Shown: positions 52,031-61,064 of the stretch, one piece after another
Layout of the letters: the number at the start of each line of letters is the position of its first letter
How positions within the stretch are numbered: the stretch's first letter is position 1
Origin: UBA7488 sp964414185
GTDB taxonomy: Bacteria > Pseudomonadota > Alphaproteobacteria > CAAHEQ01 > UBA3637
Direction of reading: 5' to 3'
Length of the DNA stretch: 64,000 nucleotides
NCBI GenBank assembly: GCA_964414185.1
Contig: CAYPVK010000008.1
Location: forward strand, 1-64,000
Notes under the pieces: model-generated
What the model was told of the DNA's origin: nothing
The model's database searches: none
What the model saw: only the letters and a program-made list of their open reading frames with translations
Program-made: the position numbers and the translations under genes

Positions 52031-54802
52031 CTAACTTTCCAAAATTTCTTCAATCGATTGACCGACCAAACGGCTCGTCGGTACATTCAACAAAGCGCGA
52101 TGCAATTCATTTTTGTCTTTTTCCAACCGTACAAGCGCCCAAATGGCTGCTTCCAACACCAACGAGTTGTTATCTTTAAGGGCAGACAAAACGGCCGTTT
52201 TTCCTTCTTCATATCCCAATTTGCGCAACGTATACAAAGCCGTTGCCTTAATCCACGGCGGCAATACAAACGGCGATTTTAACAAAAATGCCGATAAGTT
52301 TTCAACCGCCTGTTCTTCGGATATCACGCGATCGGGGCCGTGAGGTTTGACATCCGCTTCGCCAAGCATAATAATCGGTTTAATTTTCCTGTAAAGCTTT
52401 GTCGGCAAAAAATCCTGAACAACGCCCAAAGCGGCATCATATTGATCCCGATTGCCGCTCAACAAAATGCGGACGGCCTTTGAAAACAACGGATGTGTTT
52501 TCAACAATTGCAACTGTAACAATATCAATTTGCGCGTTTCAAAAATATCTTCCTGCAAAGCGCGCCTGAGAAACAAAAAAGCTTCTTCCGTTTCATGCGT
52601 CGGCGACAAAGTTTGCGTTTGAATAAAATCCAATGATTTATGAATACGCTCAATGTCTTTGTTCAACCCGGCCGACAATAACGCTTTTTTATCGGCATGA
52701 ATCCAAACAATACCCGAATTAATCAACGCCGTCATAACAATGCGGCGCAAATTTTGGTCCGCCACATTCAACGCACGAATCAAGATTTGTTTGCCTTCGC
52801 CGCTGCCCAAAGAATTTAAGAACAAAATCAAAACTTTTTGGCGCACACGCGACACATCGGGATTGTGCAACATTTTTTCAAGCGGCGGAAAAGCGCGTTT
52901 ACCGTATCGGTCAATGGCCATCAACGCATATTCTTGCGTCCGTACATCATCCAAAGCTTCAAAAACGGGCGGCAACAATTGGGGATGACGCATTGCACCG
53001 GCAGTCAATAATGCTTGGCACGCCACATCCGCATCCGAACTTTTCATCAACGGTTCCACCAATAAAGCCAACCCGGACAACGGTGCTTGTTCAATAATTT
53101 TCAACGCTGTCAGCTGATCTGCCTTTTTTTTGGAAAAAGCAAGCTTTTGCAAATCTTTCATTGCGAGCAATGCTTGGTCGCCGCCCAATTTCAACAAACC
53201 GACCAACACACCGGGCTTAAGTTTTTTATCGTTCAGCATCGGCATGTATTTATCCAACCCGCCCGATAAATTTTGTTCATAATCAAATTGCATCAACATG
53301 CTGACAGCTTGGCAACGGACATCATATGACGGATCTTTTTGGGCAACCCACGAAATTGTGTTTTTAAAATAACCGGGTTGTTTCAACATAGCCATGCGCC
53401 CTAACGTAAATGAACGCACAATCGCAGAGGGATGTTTGATGAGTTTTAACAAATTTTTCGGATAGGACGCATGTTTGGATATGGCCAAAATGCGGATAAA
53501 ATAGATGGCTTGGTCAGGGTCGACGGACTTAAGGCCGTTTAAAATATAACGGTATAATTTCGGCAACGCAACCATCAACGGGCCGCCGCGCCATTGGCGA
53601 CGCTTAAACGAATCCAACAAAATATTCGAATATAAATTAACTGCAAAATGAATCAGCAAAAACATAAAAGCGCTGATTGCCAACAGCAACATACCTTGAG
53701 CCGCCGGCGTTTCAAAATAATACAACACGATTGCACTGAAAGCAAAACCCATCGGTTCAACGATTATCAATCTTTTTTTCTTGATACGCGCTTGGGTTCC
53801 CATGGCGATAGGCCTTGGCAGCAAAGACAAAAAGGCATTAATATAAAAATACGATGCCAACGAAAACAACAAAGCGCCCGCGAAAATAATTTCCCATTGC
53901 CGAATAAAAACGCCGACGGCCGTCATGACTAATGAAGAAGCCAACACCAACATCCCCGAAACGGTTGTATATAAATATTTCGTTTGGTACAGCAAAATAA
54001 CCAGCAAAATGCCGAGCATTCCGAAAACGCCCCACCATATGCCCAACAAATAAGGGACGTTTTTATGAATCAATGCCGTCAAGAACGTATAATCCGTTGC
54101 GCTTTTGGCACACATATAGGCAAAGGCCAATCCGAAAATATAATAAACCAATTTTTGCCCGGGAGCATCTTGGGCACCGCCTTGCTTTTGAATAAACGTT
54201 TCACTGGGCACCGGATTTAAATCCACCAAAACTTTTAAAACAATCAAAAACGCCAAAAACATAAACAGGCCGATGGTTAATAAAACCATGGATTCTTTAA
54301 AAAAGAGAGCAATTAATGCGCCGGTACAAAAATACCCCGACAATTCGGCAACAAAAATCGACAACAATTTAACCGAATCCAACCGCAGCGGAATAAAGCG
54401 TGAAACAACCGCCCAAAAGGATACCGACATCAATACAAAAAACCCATATTTCGTAATAAACAAACTGCGCAACGCCCACAACCGATGCTCATGAGTGGCA
54501 AATATCAGCGCAATAAAGACAATACCCCAAACAGCCAAAACGGGAATACACCCGTAACCTTGCCGCCGGTCGAACAATAAAGCGTAATAACCCGCCGCGG
54601 CAATAAAAACAGCGGCACACATTAAATCAAACGCTAAATATACACGGTCAAAATCATTTAAATACGCACTGATAACGCCGATATCCAAAAACGTAATCAT
54701 TGAAGCTTTTAACGCCGCGCCAAGCATTAATAACAAAAACGCTCCGATACTGACATTCGTCAGTTGTTGTATCCTTAAAAATAACGGACGCACGAAACTC
54801 AT
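52031..54802 (-). CDS. MFS/ATP-ADP-translocase-like membrane protein with HEAT repeats
   Basis: 923 aa. About 12 membrane helices in residues 15-395 with an MFS-like or nucleotide-translocase-like layout, followed by a soluble C-terminal half (about 420-923) made of HEAT-type helical repeats (ALLAMKDLQKLAFSKKKADQLTALKIIE, AVRSF-like units, ALKDNNSLVLEAAIWALVRLEKD). Similar proteins elsewhere carry a cyclic-nucleotide-binding domain at the end; here that domain is the next gene. Substrate unknown. ftsY ends immediately before its start. Confidence 0.68.
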   Translation of the reverse strand: MSFVRPLFLRIQQLTNVSIGAFLLLMLGAALKASMITFLDIGVISAYLNDFDRVYLAFDLMCAAVFIAAAGYYALLFDRRQGYGCIPVLAVWGIVFIALIFATHEHRLWALRSLFITKYGFFVLMSVSFWAVVSRFIPLRLDSVKLLSIFVAELSGYFCTGALIALFFKESMVLLTIGLFMFLAFLIVLKVLVDLNPVPSETFIQKQGGAQDAPGQKLVYYIFGLAFAYMCAKSATDYTFLTALIHKNVPYLLGIWWGVFGMLGILLVILLYQTKYLYTTVSGMLVLASSLVMTAVGVFIRQWEIIFAGALLFSLASYFYINAFLSLLPRPIAMGTQARIKKKRLIIVEPMGFAFSAIVLYYFETPAAQGMLLLAISAFMFLLIHFAVNLYSNILLDSFKRRQWRGGPLMVALPKLYRYILNGLKSVDPDQAIYFIRILAISKHASYPKNLLKLIKHPSAIVRSFTLGRMAMLKQPGYFKNTISWVAQKDPSYDVRCQAVSMLMQFDYEQNLSGGLDKYMPMLNDKKLKPGVLVGLLKLGGDQALLAMKDLQKLAFSKKKADQLTALKIIEQAPLSGLALLVEPLMKSSDADVACQALLTAGAMRHPQLLPPVFEALDDVRTQEYALMAIDRYGKRAFPPLEKMLHNPDVSRVRQKVLILFLNSLGSGEGKQILIRALNVADQNLRRIVMTALINSGIVWIHADKKALLSAGLNKDIERIHKSLDFIQTQTLSPTHETEEAFLFLRRALQEDIFETRKLILLQLQLLKTHPLFSKAVRILLSGNRDQYDAALGVVQDFLPTKLYRKIKPIIMLGEADVKPHGPDRVISEEQAVENLSAFLLKSPFVLPPWIKATALYTLRKLGYEEGKTAVLSALKDNNSLVLEAAIWALVRLEKDKNELHRALLNVPTSRLVGQSIEEILES

Positions 54803-55684
54803 CTACTTAACCCCCAACAACGAATCGGCATATTGTTCGGCCGTAAAATCATGCAAATCGTCCGCCTTTTCCCCGACGCCGATGGCATGCACGGGCAATG
54901 CAAAATTTTGCGCCAAAGCCAATAAAATACCGCCCTTTGCCGTACCGTCGATTTTTGTCATAATAAGGCCCGTCAAACCGACCGTATCCGCAAATGATTT
55001 GACTTGGTTAACGGCATTTTGCCCGACCGTTGCGTCCAAAACCAACAACGAAGCATGCGGCGCCGTTGCATCAACCTTTTTCATCACACGGATAATTTTT
55101 TCAAGTTCGGCCATCAAGTTTGTTTTGTTATGCAACCGTCCCGCCGTATCGATAAATAAAATATTGTCGCCGTCCTTTTTGCTTTGCGTCAAAGCATCAA
55201 AAACCAATCCGGCGGCATCGGCACCGGTTTTGGCCGCATAAACCTTAGCCTTAATTCGATTACCCCATTCTTGCAACTGTTCGGTTGCTCCGGCGCGGAA
55301 CGTATCGGCCGCGACAAAAGAAACTTTAAATCCTTTATCGGCATAATATTTGCCAAGCTTGCCAATCGTGGTTGTTTTGCCCGCTCCGTTCACGCCGACC
55401 ATTAAAATGACGAACGGCTTTCGGGATTTGTCAATGGCAAGCGGCACGGCAATTTTATCAAGCCGCGAAATCAATTCTTCGCGCATTAAAGATTTAAGCT
55501 CATCCATACTTTGCGGTTTTTTCTTTTTAAGCGCCGTGATAATTTCATCGGTCGTCGTATATCCGACATCGGCACGAAGCAGTGCTTCTTCCAGTTCTTC
55601 CAACGAATTAAAATCAATGCTTTTGAACGAAAAAACGGCAGCCGTTTTTTTCATGCCCTGCTTTAATCTATCCAACCAACTCAT
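54803..55684 (-). CDS. ftsY: Signal recognition particle receptor FtsY
   Basis: 293 aa from the ATG at 55684, with GGAGG at 7 bp. NG domain: GVNGAGKT (97-104), VAADTFRAGATEQL, DTAGRL, TKIDGTAKGG and the final GVGEKADDLHDF. It docks SRP-bound ribosomes at the membrane. The acidic A domain of E. coli FtsY is absent, as usual in alphaproteobacteria. Its start overlaps the end of mtaB by 17 bp. Confidence 0.95.
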   Translation of the reverse strand: MSWLDRLKQGMKKTAAVFSFKSIDFNSLEELEEALLRADVGYTTTDEIITALKKKKPQSMDELKSLMREELISRLDKIAVPLAIDKSRKPFVILMVGVNGAGKTTTIGKLGKYYADKGFKVSFVAADTFRAGATEQLQEWGNRIKAKVYAAKTGADAAGLVFDALTQSKKDGDNILFIDTAGRLHNKTNLMAELEKIIRVMKKVDATAPHASLLVLDATVGQNAVNQVKSFADTVGLTGLIMTKIDGTAKGGILLALAQNFALPVHAIGVGEKADDLHDFTAEQYADSLLGVK

Positions 55685-56861
55685 TTTCTTTCCTCCCCTT
55701 AATTGCGACGTCGACAATTTCCCCCGTCTTGCCGTTCAAAGCTGTTTTGACTTTTAAATAATTTTCGCTGTATCCCGTACCGTCTTTTTCAATCAAAACT
55801 TTTAAAGTTCTCCCGATTTGACTGTCCAACAAACGTCCGTACATTTCTTCGCCCAACAAGCGCAACTTTTTGGCACGTTCTTTACGTTCGTGCATATCCA
55901 CCTGCGGCATTTTGGCAGCGGGCGTTCCGCTTCTGGCAGAATACGGGAAAACATGCAAATGTGTCAAGCCCGCTTTTTCGACCAAATCCATCGTTTGGTT
56001 GAATTGAACGTCCGTTTCGGTCGGGAAACCCGTGATAAAATCGGCACCGAACACGGTATCGGGGCGTACGGTACGGATTTTTTGCGTCAAAGCAATCACA
56101 TCTTCACGGTTATGGCGGCGCCCCATACGTTTTAAAATTAAATTATCGCCTGCTTGAATCGACAAATGCAAATGCGGCATCAAACGATGGTCCGACGCCA
56201 TCAAAGCAACGAATTCGTCATCCAGGCAAGCGGGGTCCAAAGACCCGAAACGCAACCGTTTCAATCCGTTTACTTCATTTAACAAGCGGCGGACAATCTC
56301 ACAAAAACCATACGGATAGCTTGTCACATCCACGCCCGTAATTATCAATTCGGGATAACCGTTATCGACAAATGTTTGCGCTTGTTTTAATACCATTTCG
56401 GGCTTTAAACCCGCATTGCGGCCACGAATTTGAGACACAACACAAAACGTACAAGCATGGTCACACCCTTGTTGAATTTGCAAAAATGCTTTGGCTTTGC
56501 CTTCAATTTGAGAAACAATGGGCAAATATGTCGGTTGTTTTTCCATATCGCCGACCATGATTTTTTCCGTGCCCTTTAAAGCATCCACCGACATTTTTTC
56601 ATGATTGCCGAGCACACGGTTAACTTCGGGCATCGCCGCATACACTTCGGGATGCAGCTGGGCCGCGCACCCTGCCACGATAATACGGGCATTCGGATTT
56701 TCGCGGCGCGCTTTGCGAATAGCTTGGCGGCATTGGCGTTCGGCTTCTCCCGTTACGGCACATGTGTTAAACAAAATCACATTATCCGAATTATCGGATA
56801 ATTTTTGTATGACGGCCGATTCGAATGAATTAAGCCTGCATCCAAAAGTGATTATCTTCAT
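55668..56861 (-). CDS. mtaB: tRNA t6A37 methylthiotransferase MtaB
   Basis: 397 aa. N-terminal cluster cysteines Cys8, Cys34 and Cys65, radical-SAM CDHACTFC (Cys133, 137, 140), the FGADFITGFPTET motif and a C-terminal TRAM-like region. It makes 2-methylthio-t6A at position 37 of tRNA. The short MtaB N-terminus separates it from MiaB, which is present at 58943. Overlaps corC by 4 bp. Confidence 0.92.
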   Translation of the reverse strand: MKIITFGCRLNSFESAVIQKLSDNSDNVILFNTCAVTGEAERQCRQAIRKARRENPNARIIVAGCAAQLHPEVYAAMPEVNRVLGNHEKMSVDALKGTEKIMVGDMEKQPTYLPIVSQIEGKAKAFLQIQQGCDHACTFCVVSQIRGRNAGLKPEMVLKQAQTFVDNGYPELIITGVDVTSYPYGFCEIVRRLLNEVNGLKRLRFGSLDPACLDDEFVALMASDHRLMPHLHLSIQAGDNLILKRMGRRHNREDVIALTQKIRTVRPDTVFGADFITGFPTETDVQFNQTMDLVEKAGLTHLHVFPYSARSGTPAAKMPQVDMHERKERAKKLRLLGEEMYGRLLDSQIGRTLKVLIEKDGTGYSENYLKVKTALNGKTGEIVDVAIKGRKENELVG

Positions 56862-57745
56862 TTTGTTTTCTTTTTCTTTAAATTTTGATTGTCCGACTCA
56901 ATGCCGGCAAAATTGGTAATTTTAACCTTTTTGATATGGCGCGCATCCGCTTCCAAAACTTGGAATTTTAAACCCGACGAATGTTTAATAACCTCGCCGC
57001 GGTTCGGCAAACGCCCCGCCGCATGAAAAACCAACCCGCCGATTGTATCAACGTCTTCGTCACGTTCACGCGGCGACAAAAACGGCCCGATGATTTTTTC
57101 AAGTTCGTCCACATACACACGCGCATCGGCAACAATAACATCTTTGCCGATTCTTTCCAACGTTAAAGATTTATCCAACGCATCATGTTCGTCTTCGATT
57201 TCGCCGACAATTTCTTCCAACAAATCTTCCAAAGTTATCAACCCGTCGGTACCGCCAAATTCATCAATCACAACGGCCATTTGTGTACGCTTTTCTTGCA
57301 ATTCGCGCAATAAATCAAGTGCGCGCATCGCCGGCGGCACAAACAAAACAGAGGTTGTCATCAACTCTTTTAAATCAAGCTCTTTGCCTTCAAACAAAGC
57401 GCATAACATATCTTTAGCGTGCACGATTCCGACAATGTTATCCAAGTTTTTTTCATAGACCGGCAACCGTGTAAATTTGTCGCGAATCATCAAACGCTTA
57501 AGTTCGGACACATCCGCATTGAGTTCAATGCCGGTAATGTCAATACGCGGAATCATAATCTGATTGGCACGAATATCGCGCAATTTAAACAAGTTTTTAA
57601 GCAAGCTCAGCTCGTCCGAGTTAATCAACATTTCTTCGCCGCGTTCTTCGCGTTCTTCCATAATGTCTTCAAGCGCTTCAAACACTTGTTCTTCTTCGGG
57701 ATGCTTGTTAAAAACAGTCTTGATTTTATGCATCAATTTGATCAT
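56858..57745 (-). CDS. corC: Hemolysin-family CBS domain protein (CorC/TlyC)
   Basis: 295 aa. Two CBS domains (about 62-180, with RANQIMIPRIDITGI and VVIDEFGGTDGLITLEDLLEEIVGEIEDEHD) followed by the CorC_HlyC domain (VYVDELEKIIGPF.., DTIGGLVFHAAGRLP). No membrane domain. Linked to Mg/Co efflux in enterobacteria. It overlaps ybeY by 20 bp and mtaB by 4 bp in a compact operon. Confidence 0.9.
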   Translation of the reverse strand: MIKLMHKIKTVFNKHPEEEQVFEALEDIMEEREERGEEMLINSDELSLLKNLFKLRDIRANQIMIPRIDITGIELNADVSELKRLMIRDKFTRLPVYEKNLDNIVGIVHAKDMLCALFEGKELDLKELMTTSVLFVPPAMRALDLLRELQEKRTQMAVVIDEFGGTDGLITLEDLLEEIVGEIEDEHDALDKSLTLERIGKDVIVADARVYVDELEKIIGPFLSPRERDEDVDTIGGLVFHAAGRLPNRGEVIKHSSGLKFQVLEADARHIKKVKITNFAGIESDNQNLKKKKTK

Positions 57746-58196
57746 ACGGGTTCCTGTATCCTAATCGTTTCATAATTTCAATTTCTTTAGATTCCATGCG
57801 TTTCGCCTGCTTTTCGGTCAAATGGTCTTCCCCAAGCAAATGCAAAACGCCGTGAACCATCATATGCGCAAAATGCGACGCAAACGATTTTTTTTGCTCG
57901 CAGGCTTCCCTTAACACCGTTTGATAGGAAATAACAATATCCCCCGCAACCCAAGGTTGCCCTTCCGCGGGTTCATGCCCCCCTTCAAAAGACAAAACAT
58001 TCGTCGCCTTGTTTTTGCCGCGGTATTCGCGATTTAACTTGCGGATAAATTCATCATCGCATAAAACCAACGACACTTCGGCGGGTTCGTATTCATCGCC
58101 CCAAGCGGCCCCGACAACCGCTTTGCAAAAATGTTTTAACAATGGTTTTTTCAGGTAAAACTTTTTTTCCAAAACCTGTATGTCAACTTCGGGCAT
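57726..58196 (-). CDS. ybeY: Endoribonuclease YbeY
   Basis: 156 aa. Metal-binding H115-x3-H119-x5-H125 in HMMVHGVLHLLGEDH, and NREYRGKNKATNVLSF. It processes the 16S rRNA 3' end and contributes to 70S quality control. Two bases downstream of phoH. Confidence 0.93.
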   Translation of the reverse strand: MPEVDIQVLEKKFYLKKPLLKHFCKAVVGAAWGDEYEPAEVSLVLCDDEFIRKLNREYRGKNKATNVLSFEGGHEPAEGQPWVAGDIVISYQTVLREACEQKKSFASHFAHMMVHGVLHLLGEDHLTEKQAKRMESKEIEIMKRLGYRNPYDQIDA

Positions 58197-58198
58197 GA

Positions 58199-58930
58199 TT
58201 AATTGTTTCCTTTTTCTTCATGTGCTTTATTGTATGCGGACACGATTTTAGACACCAATGAATTACGTACAACATCTTTATCCGTAAATTCGACAAAGCC
58301 GATGTCATCAATGTTTTTCAAAATATGCACGGCATCCACCAATCCGGACGCTACGCCGCGCGGCAAATCGGTTTGGGATAAATCACCGTTGATAATCATG
58401 CGCGACCCTTCGCCCAAACGTGTTAAAAACATTTTCATTTGCATCGGTGTTGTGTTTTGCGCTTCATCCAAAATCACGACGGCATGCGATAAAGTCCGCC
58501 CGCGCATATAGGCCAGCGGCGCCACTTCGATTTCGCCCGTTTCGATTTTCTTTTCGACGATTTCGCCGGGCAACATATCATAGAGCGCATCATACAGCGG
58601 CCGCAAATACGGGTCGATTTTATCCTTTAAAGTACCGGGCAAAAATCCCAAACTTTCGCCCGCTTCGACGGCCGGGCGCGTCAAAATGATTTTATCGACT
58701 TTCCCTTCTAACATCGCGCTGACAGCCTTAGCTACCGCCAAAAAAGTTTTACCCGTCCCCGCCGGGCCCAAGCCGAACACCATGTCATATTTATTCATCG
58801 CTTCAATGAATTTGCCTTGGTTGGGCGTACGCGGATTCACATGGCGTTTTTTCGTTTTCAATGTCAAATTTGAAGCAAGTGTTTGTTCTTCTTCAAATTG
58901 CGGATTGTTATTCATATCGTATTTGACCAT
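58199..58930 (-). CDS. PhoH-like ATPase (YbeZ)
   Basis: 243 aa. Walker A GPAGTGKT (55-62), RPAVEAGESLGFLPG, Walker B VVILDEAQN, and the QMKMFLTRLGEGSRMIINGD segment. Shorter than many PhoH proteins (about 330 aa), lacking most of the N-terminal KH-like part. It works with YbeY in RNA metabolism. AAAAGGAGAACAA precedes the ATG. It follows miaB by 12 bp. Confidence 0.92.
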   Translation of the reverse strand: MVKYDMNNNPQFEEEQTLASNLTLKTKKRHVNPRTPNQGKFIEAMNKYDMVFGLGPAGTGKTFLAVAKAVSAMLEGKVDKIILTRPAVEAGESLGFLPGTLKDKIDPYLRPLYDALYDMLPGEIVEKKIETGEIEVAPLAYMRGRTLSHAVVILDEAQNTTPMQMKMFLTRLGEGSRMIINGDLSQTDLPRGVASGLVDAVHILKNIDDIGFVEFTDKDVVRNSLVSKIVSAYNKAHEEKGNN

Positions 58931-58942
58931 TTGTTCTCCTTT

Positions 58943-60295
58943 TTAACGGTTTTCGTCTAAGATATCATATTTTATTTCGCCCGTCAAACTGCTTGCGGTC
59001 GCATTCGTAATTTTTACGGGAATAATCTGCCCGAACAAAGCGTTGTCATTTGGTACATGGACGGGTTGCAAATACGGCGTATACCCCAACATTTGTCCAC
59101 GTTTAACATCTTGTTCGGTAATTAAAATACTTGTATCAATGCCCACCGTTTTTTGATTAAAGGCTTTTGTTTGAGCCATTAATAATTCTTGCAATTGCAT
59201 TAACCGTTCGGTTTTAACCGCTTCGGGCACTTGGTTTTTCATCAAACTGGCGGGTGTGCCGGGACGCGCGCTGAATTTAAACGAAAAAGAGGACGCATAA
59301 TTGACTTGGCGCACCAACTCCATCGTTTGAGCAAAATCTTCGTCCGTTTCCCCGGGGAATCCGACAATAAAATCCGATGAAACGGCAATATCGGGACGTA
59401 CTTTTCTGAAACGCGCGACAATATCCAAATATTCTTCTGCCGTATATTGACGGTTCATAGCCTTTAACACCTTATTCGACCCTGATTGAACGGGTAAATG
59501 AACATACGGCATCAACTTATCAATTTCGCCATGCACACTAATCAAATTATCGGTCATTTTGGACGGATACGAAGTCGTATAACGTATCCTTTCCAACCCG
59601 TCAATTTTGGCAACTGCGCGGATTAAATCGCCGAAATCGGCTTCCTGCCCTTTATCGTTCAACCCATGCCAACAATTCACATTTTGCCCGAGCAACATAA
59701 TTTCTTTGGCCCCGCTGTCCGCCAAACGACGCGCTTCATCCAAAATTTCTTTAACCGACCGTGAATACTCGCACCCTCTTGTATACGGCACGACACAATA
59801 CGAACAAAACTTATCGCATCCTTCTTGGATTGCCAAAAAAGCCGACACGCTGCTGTTATTTGTTTGCGGCAAAAAATCAAACTTGGATTCGGCGGGGAAA
59901 TCTGCCTTTAATACACGCCCATTTTTACGGTTAAAATGCGCCACCAATTCGGGCAACTTGTGATAATTCTGCGGCCCGACGGCAATATCGACGGCATGCG
60001 CACGGTTAAGCAATTCTTCCCCTTCGGCTTGCACGACACACCCCGTTACAATCATTAAGCATTCTTTGCCTTGTTCTTTGCGCTCTTTTTTAATTTCGGC
60101 CAACCGCCCGATTTCCGAATATAATTTTTCCGCCGCTTTTTCACGAATATGGCACGTATTAAGCAATATAATATCGGCTTCATGTTTATCATCGGTCGGC
60201 CGATAGCCCAAAACGCCCAAAGCGTCTTGCATGCGTTTGGAATCATAGGCATTCATTTGACAACCGAAAGTTTTGATATAAATTTTCTTATCCAT
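58943..60295 (-). CDS. miaB: tRNA-2-methylthio-N6-dimethylallyladenosine synthase MiaB
   Basis: 450 aa from the ATG at 60295 (AAGGA upstream; the frame is open further). Cys12, Cys48 and Cys86 bind the auxiliary cluster, and Cys160, Cys164 and Cys167 (CDKFCSYC) the SAM cluster; a TRAM domain closes the protein. It methylthiolates i6A37 of tRNA. Starts the miaB-phoH-ybeY-corC-mtaB-ftsY run. Confidence 0.95.
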   Translation of the reverse strand: MDKKIYIKTFGCQMNAYDSKRMQDALGVLGYRPTDDKHEADIILLNTCHIREKAAEKLYSEIGRLAEIKKERKEQGKECLMIVTGCVVQAEGEELLNRAHAVDIAVGPQNYHKLPELVAHFNRKNGRVLKADFPAESKFDFLPQTNNSSVSAFLAIQEGCDKFCSYCVVPYTRGCEYSRSVKEILDEARRLADSGAKEIMLLGQNVNCWHGLNDKGQEADFGDLIRAVAKIDGLERIRYTTSYPSKMTDNLISVHGEIDKLMPYVHLPVQSGSNKVLKAMNRQYTAEEYLDIVARFRKVRPDIAVSSDFIVGFPGETDEDFAQTMELVRQVNYASSFSFKFSARPGTPASLMKNQVPEAVKTERLMQLQELLMAQTKAFNQKTVGIDTSILITEQDVKRGQMLGYTPYLQPVHVPNDNALFGQIIPVKITNATASSLTGEIKYDILDENR

Positions 60296-60334
60296 TGGTA
60301 TCCTTAAAATTTTAGGGTGTTTCAATCATTAATT

Positions 60335-61063
60335 TTATTGTCCGCGATAATTTTGAACGGCTTTTTGCAACTTGTTAATCGCTTGATTTTTCGTAAACGG
60401 GTCGGCTTTGCCTTTAGCAGGCGCCACGGCATTTTTAAAAGCTTGATATTCTTGGGCTTCATAAAGTTCTTTAGCCGCCTGCATCATCTTTTTTTGTTTC
60501 CATGCGGACGCGTCTTTTATTGCTTTTGCCTTTTTCACATCGGAAATTTTATACGCTCTTAAATCCGACGCGGCTTCCGCATCAACCGTTACGTCCGACG
60601 GATAATACCATTTTGCGGCAGGCTTTTCCGCCGCCAACAACAATAACGTGTACGGATGCAACAATTCACCCCTGAATTCATCCGACGGCGTGTTTTTATA
60701 CGCAGCATGCATTTTGCTTAAGTAAGATTGCACCTGCTCGCGCCCTTTTTGATTTTCATCCAATTTTAACAATAATTTTGCCAAAGCCCGTTGAGCTTTT
60801 GCATTGCCGTTTTCTGCCGACAAATGGTAAAACAACAACGCCCTTTGCGTATTTTTTTTAACCCCTTGCGCCCCCGTTTCATAAGCTTCGGCCAAAATCA
60901 TTTCGGCAGTATCGTTATTTGTATCCAAAGCACAAGTTTCATAATGCAACACGGCCTTCGCCAATCCTTGTTCGGCCACAATCGTTGCCGCCGTATCGCA
61001 CACGTCGGCGCGCGCTTGCAAGGAAAACAAAAGTGCCAAAATAAGTAAAAATTTCCTATTCAT
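60335..61063 (-). CDS. Secreted Sel1-repeat protein
   Basis: 242 aa. Signal peptide (about 1-19, cleavage after ARA), then Sel1/TPR-like units (ILAEAYETGAQGVKKNTQRALLFYHLSAENGNAKAQRALAKLLLKLD). C-terminal half Lys/Ala-rich and helical. Periplasmic adaptor role likely by family. Two bases downstream of the zinc-ribbon gene. Confidence 0.72.
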   Translation of the reverse strand: MNRKFLLILALLFSLQARADVCDTAATIVAEQGLAKAVLHYETCALDTNNDTAEMILAEAYETGAQGVKKNTQRALLFYHLSAENGNAKAQRALAKLLLKLDENQKGREQVQSYLSKMHAAYKNTPSDEFRGELLHPYTLLLLAAEKPAAKWYYPSDVTVDAEAASDLRAYKISDVKKAKAIKDASAWKQKKMMQAAKELYEAQEYQAFKNAVAPAKGKADPFTKNQAINKLQKAVQNYRGQ

Positions 61064-61064
61064 C

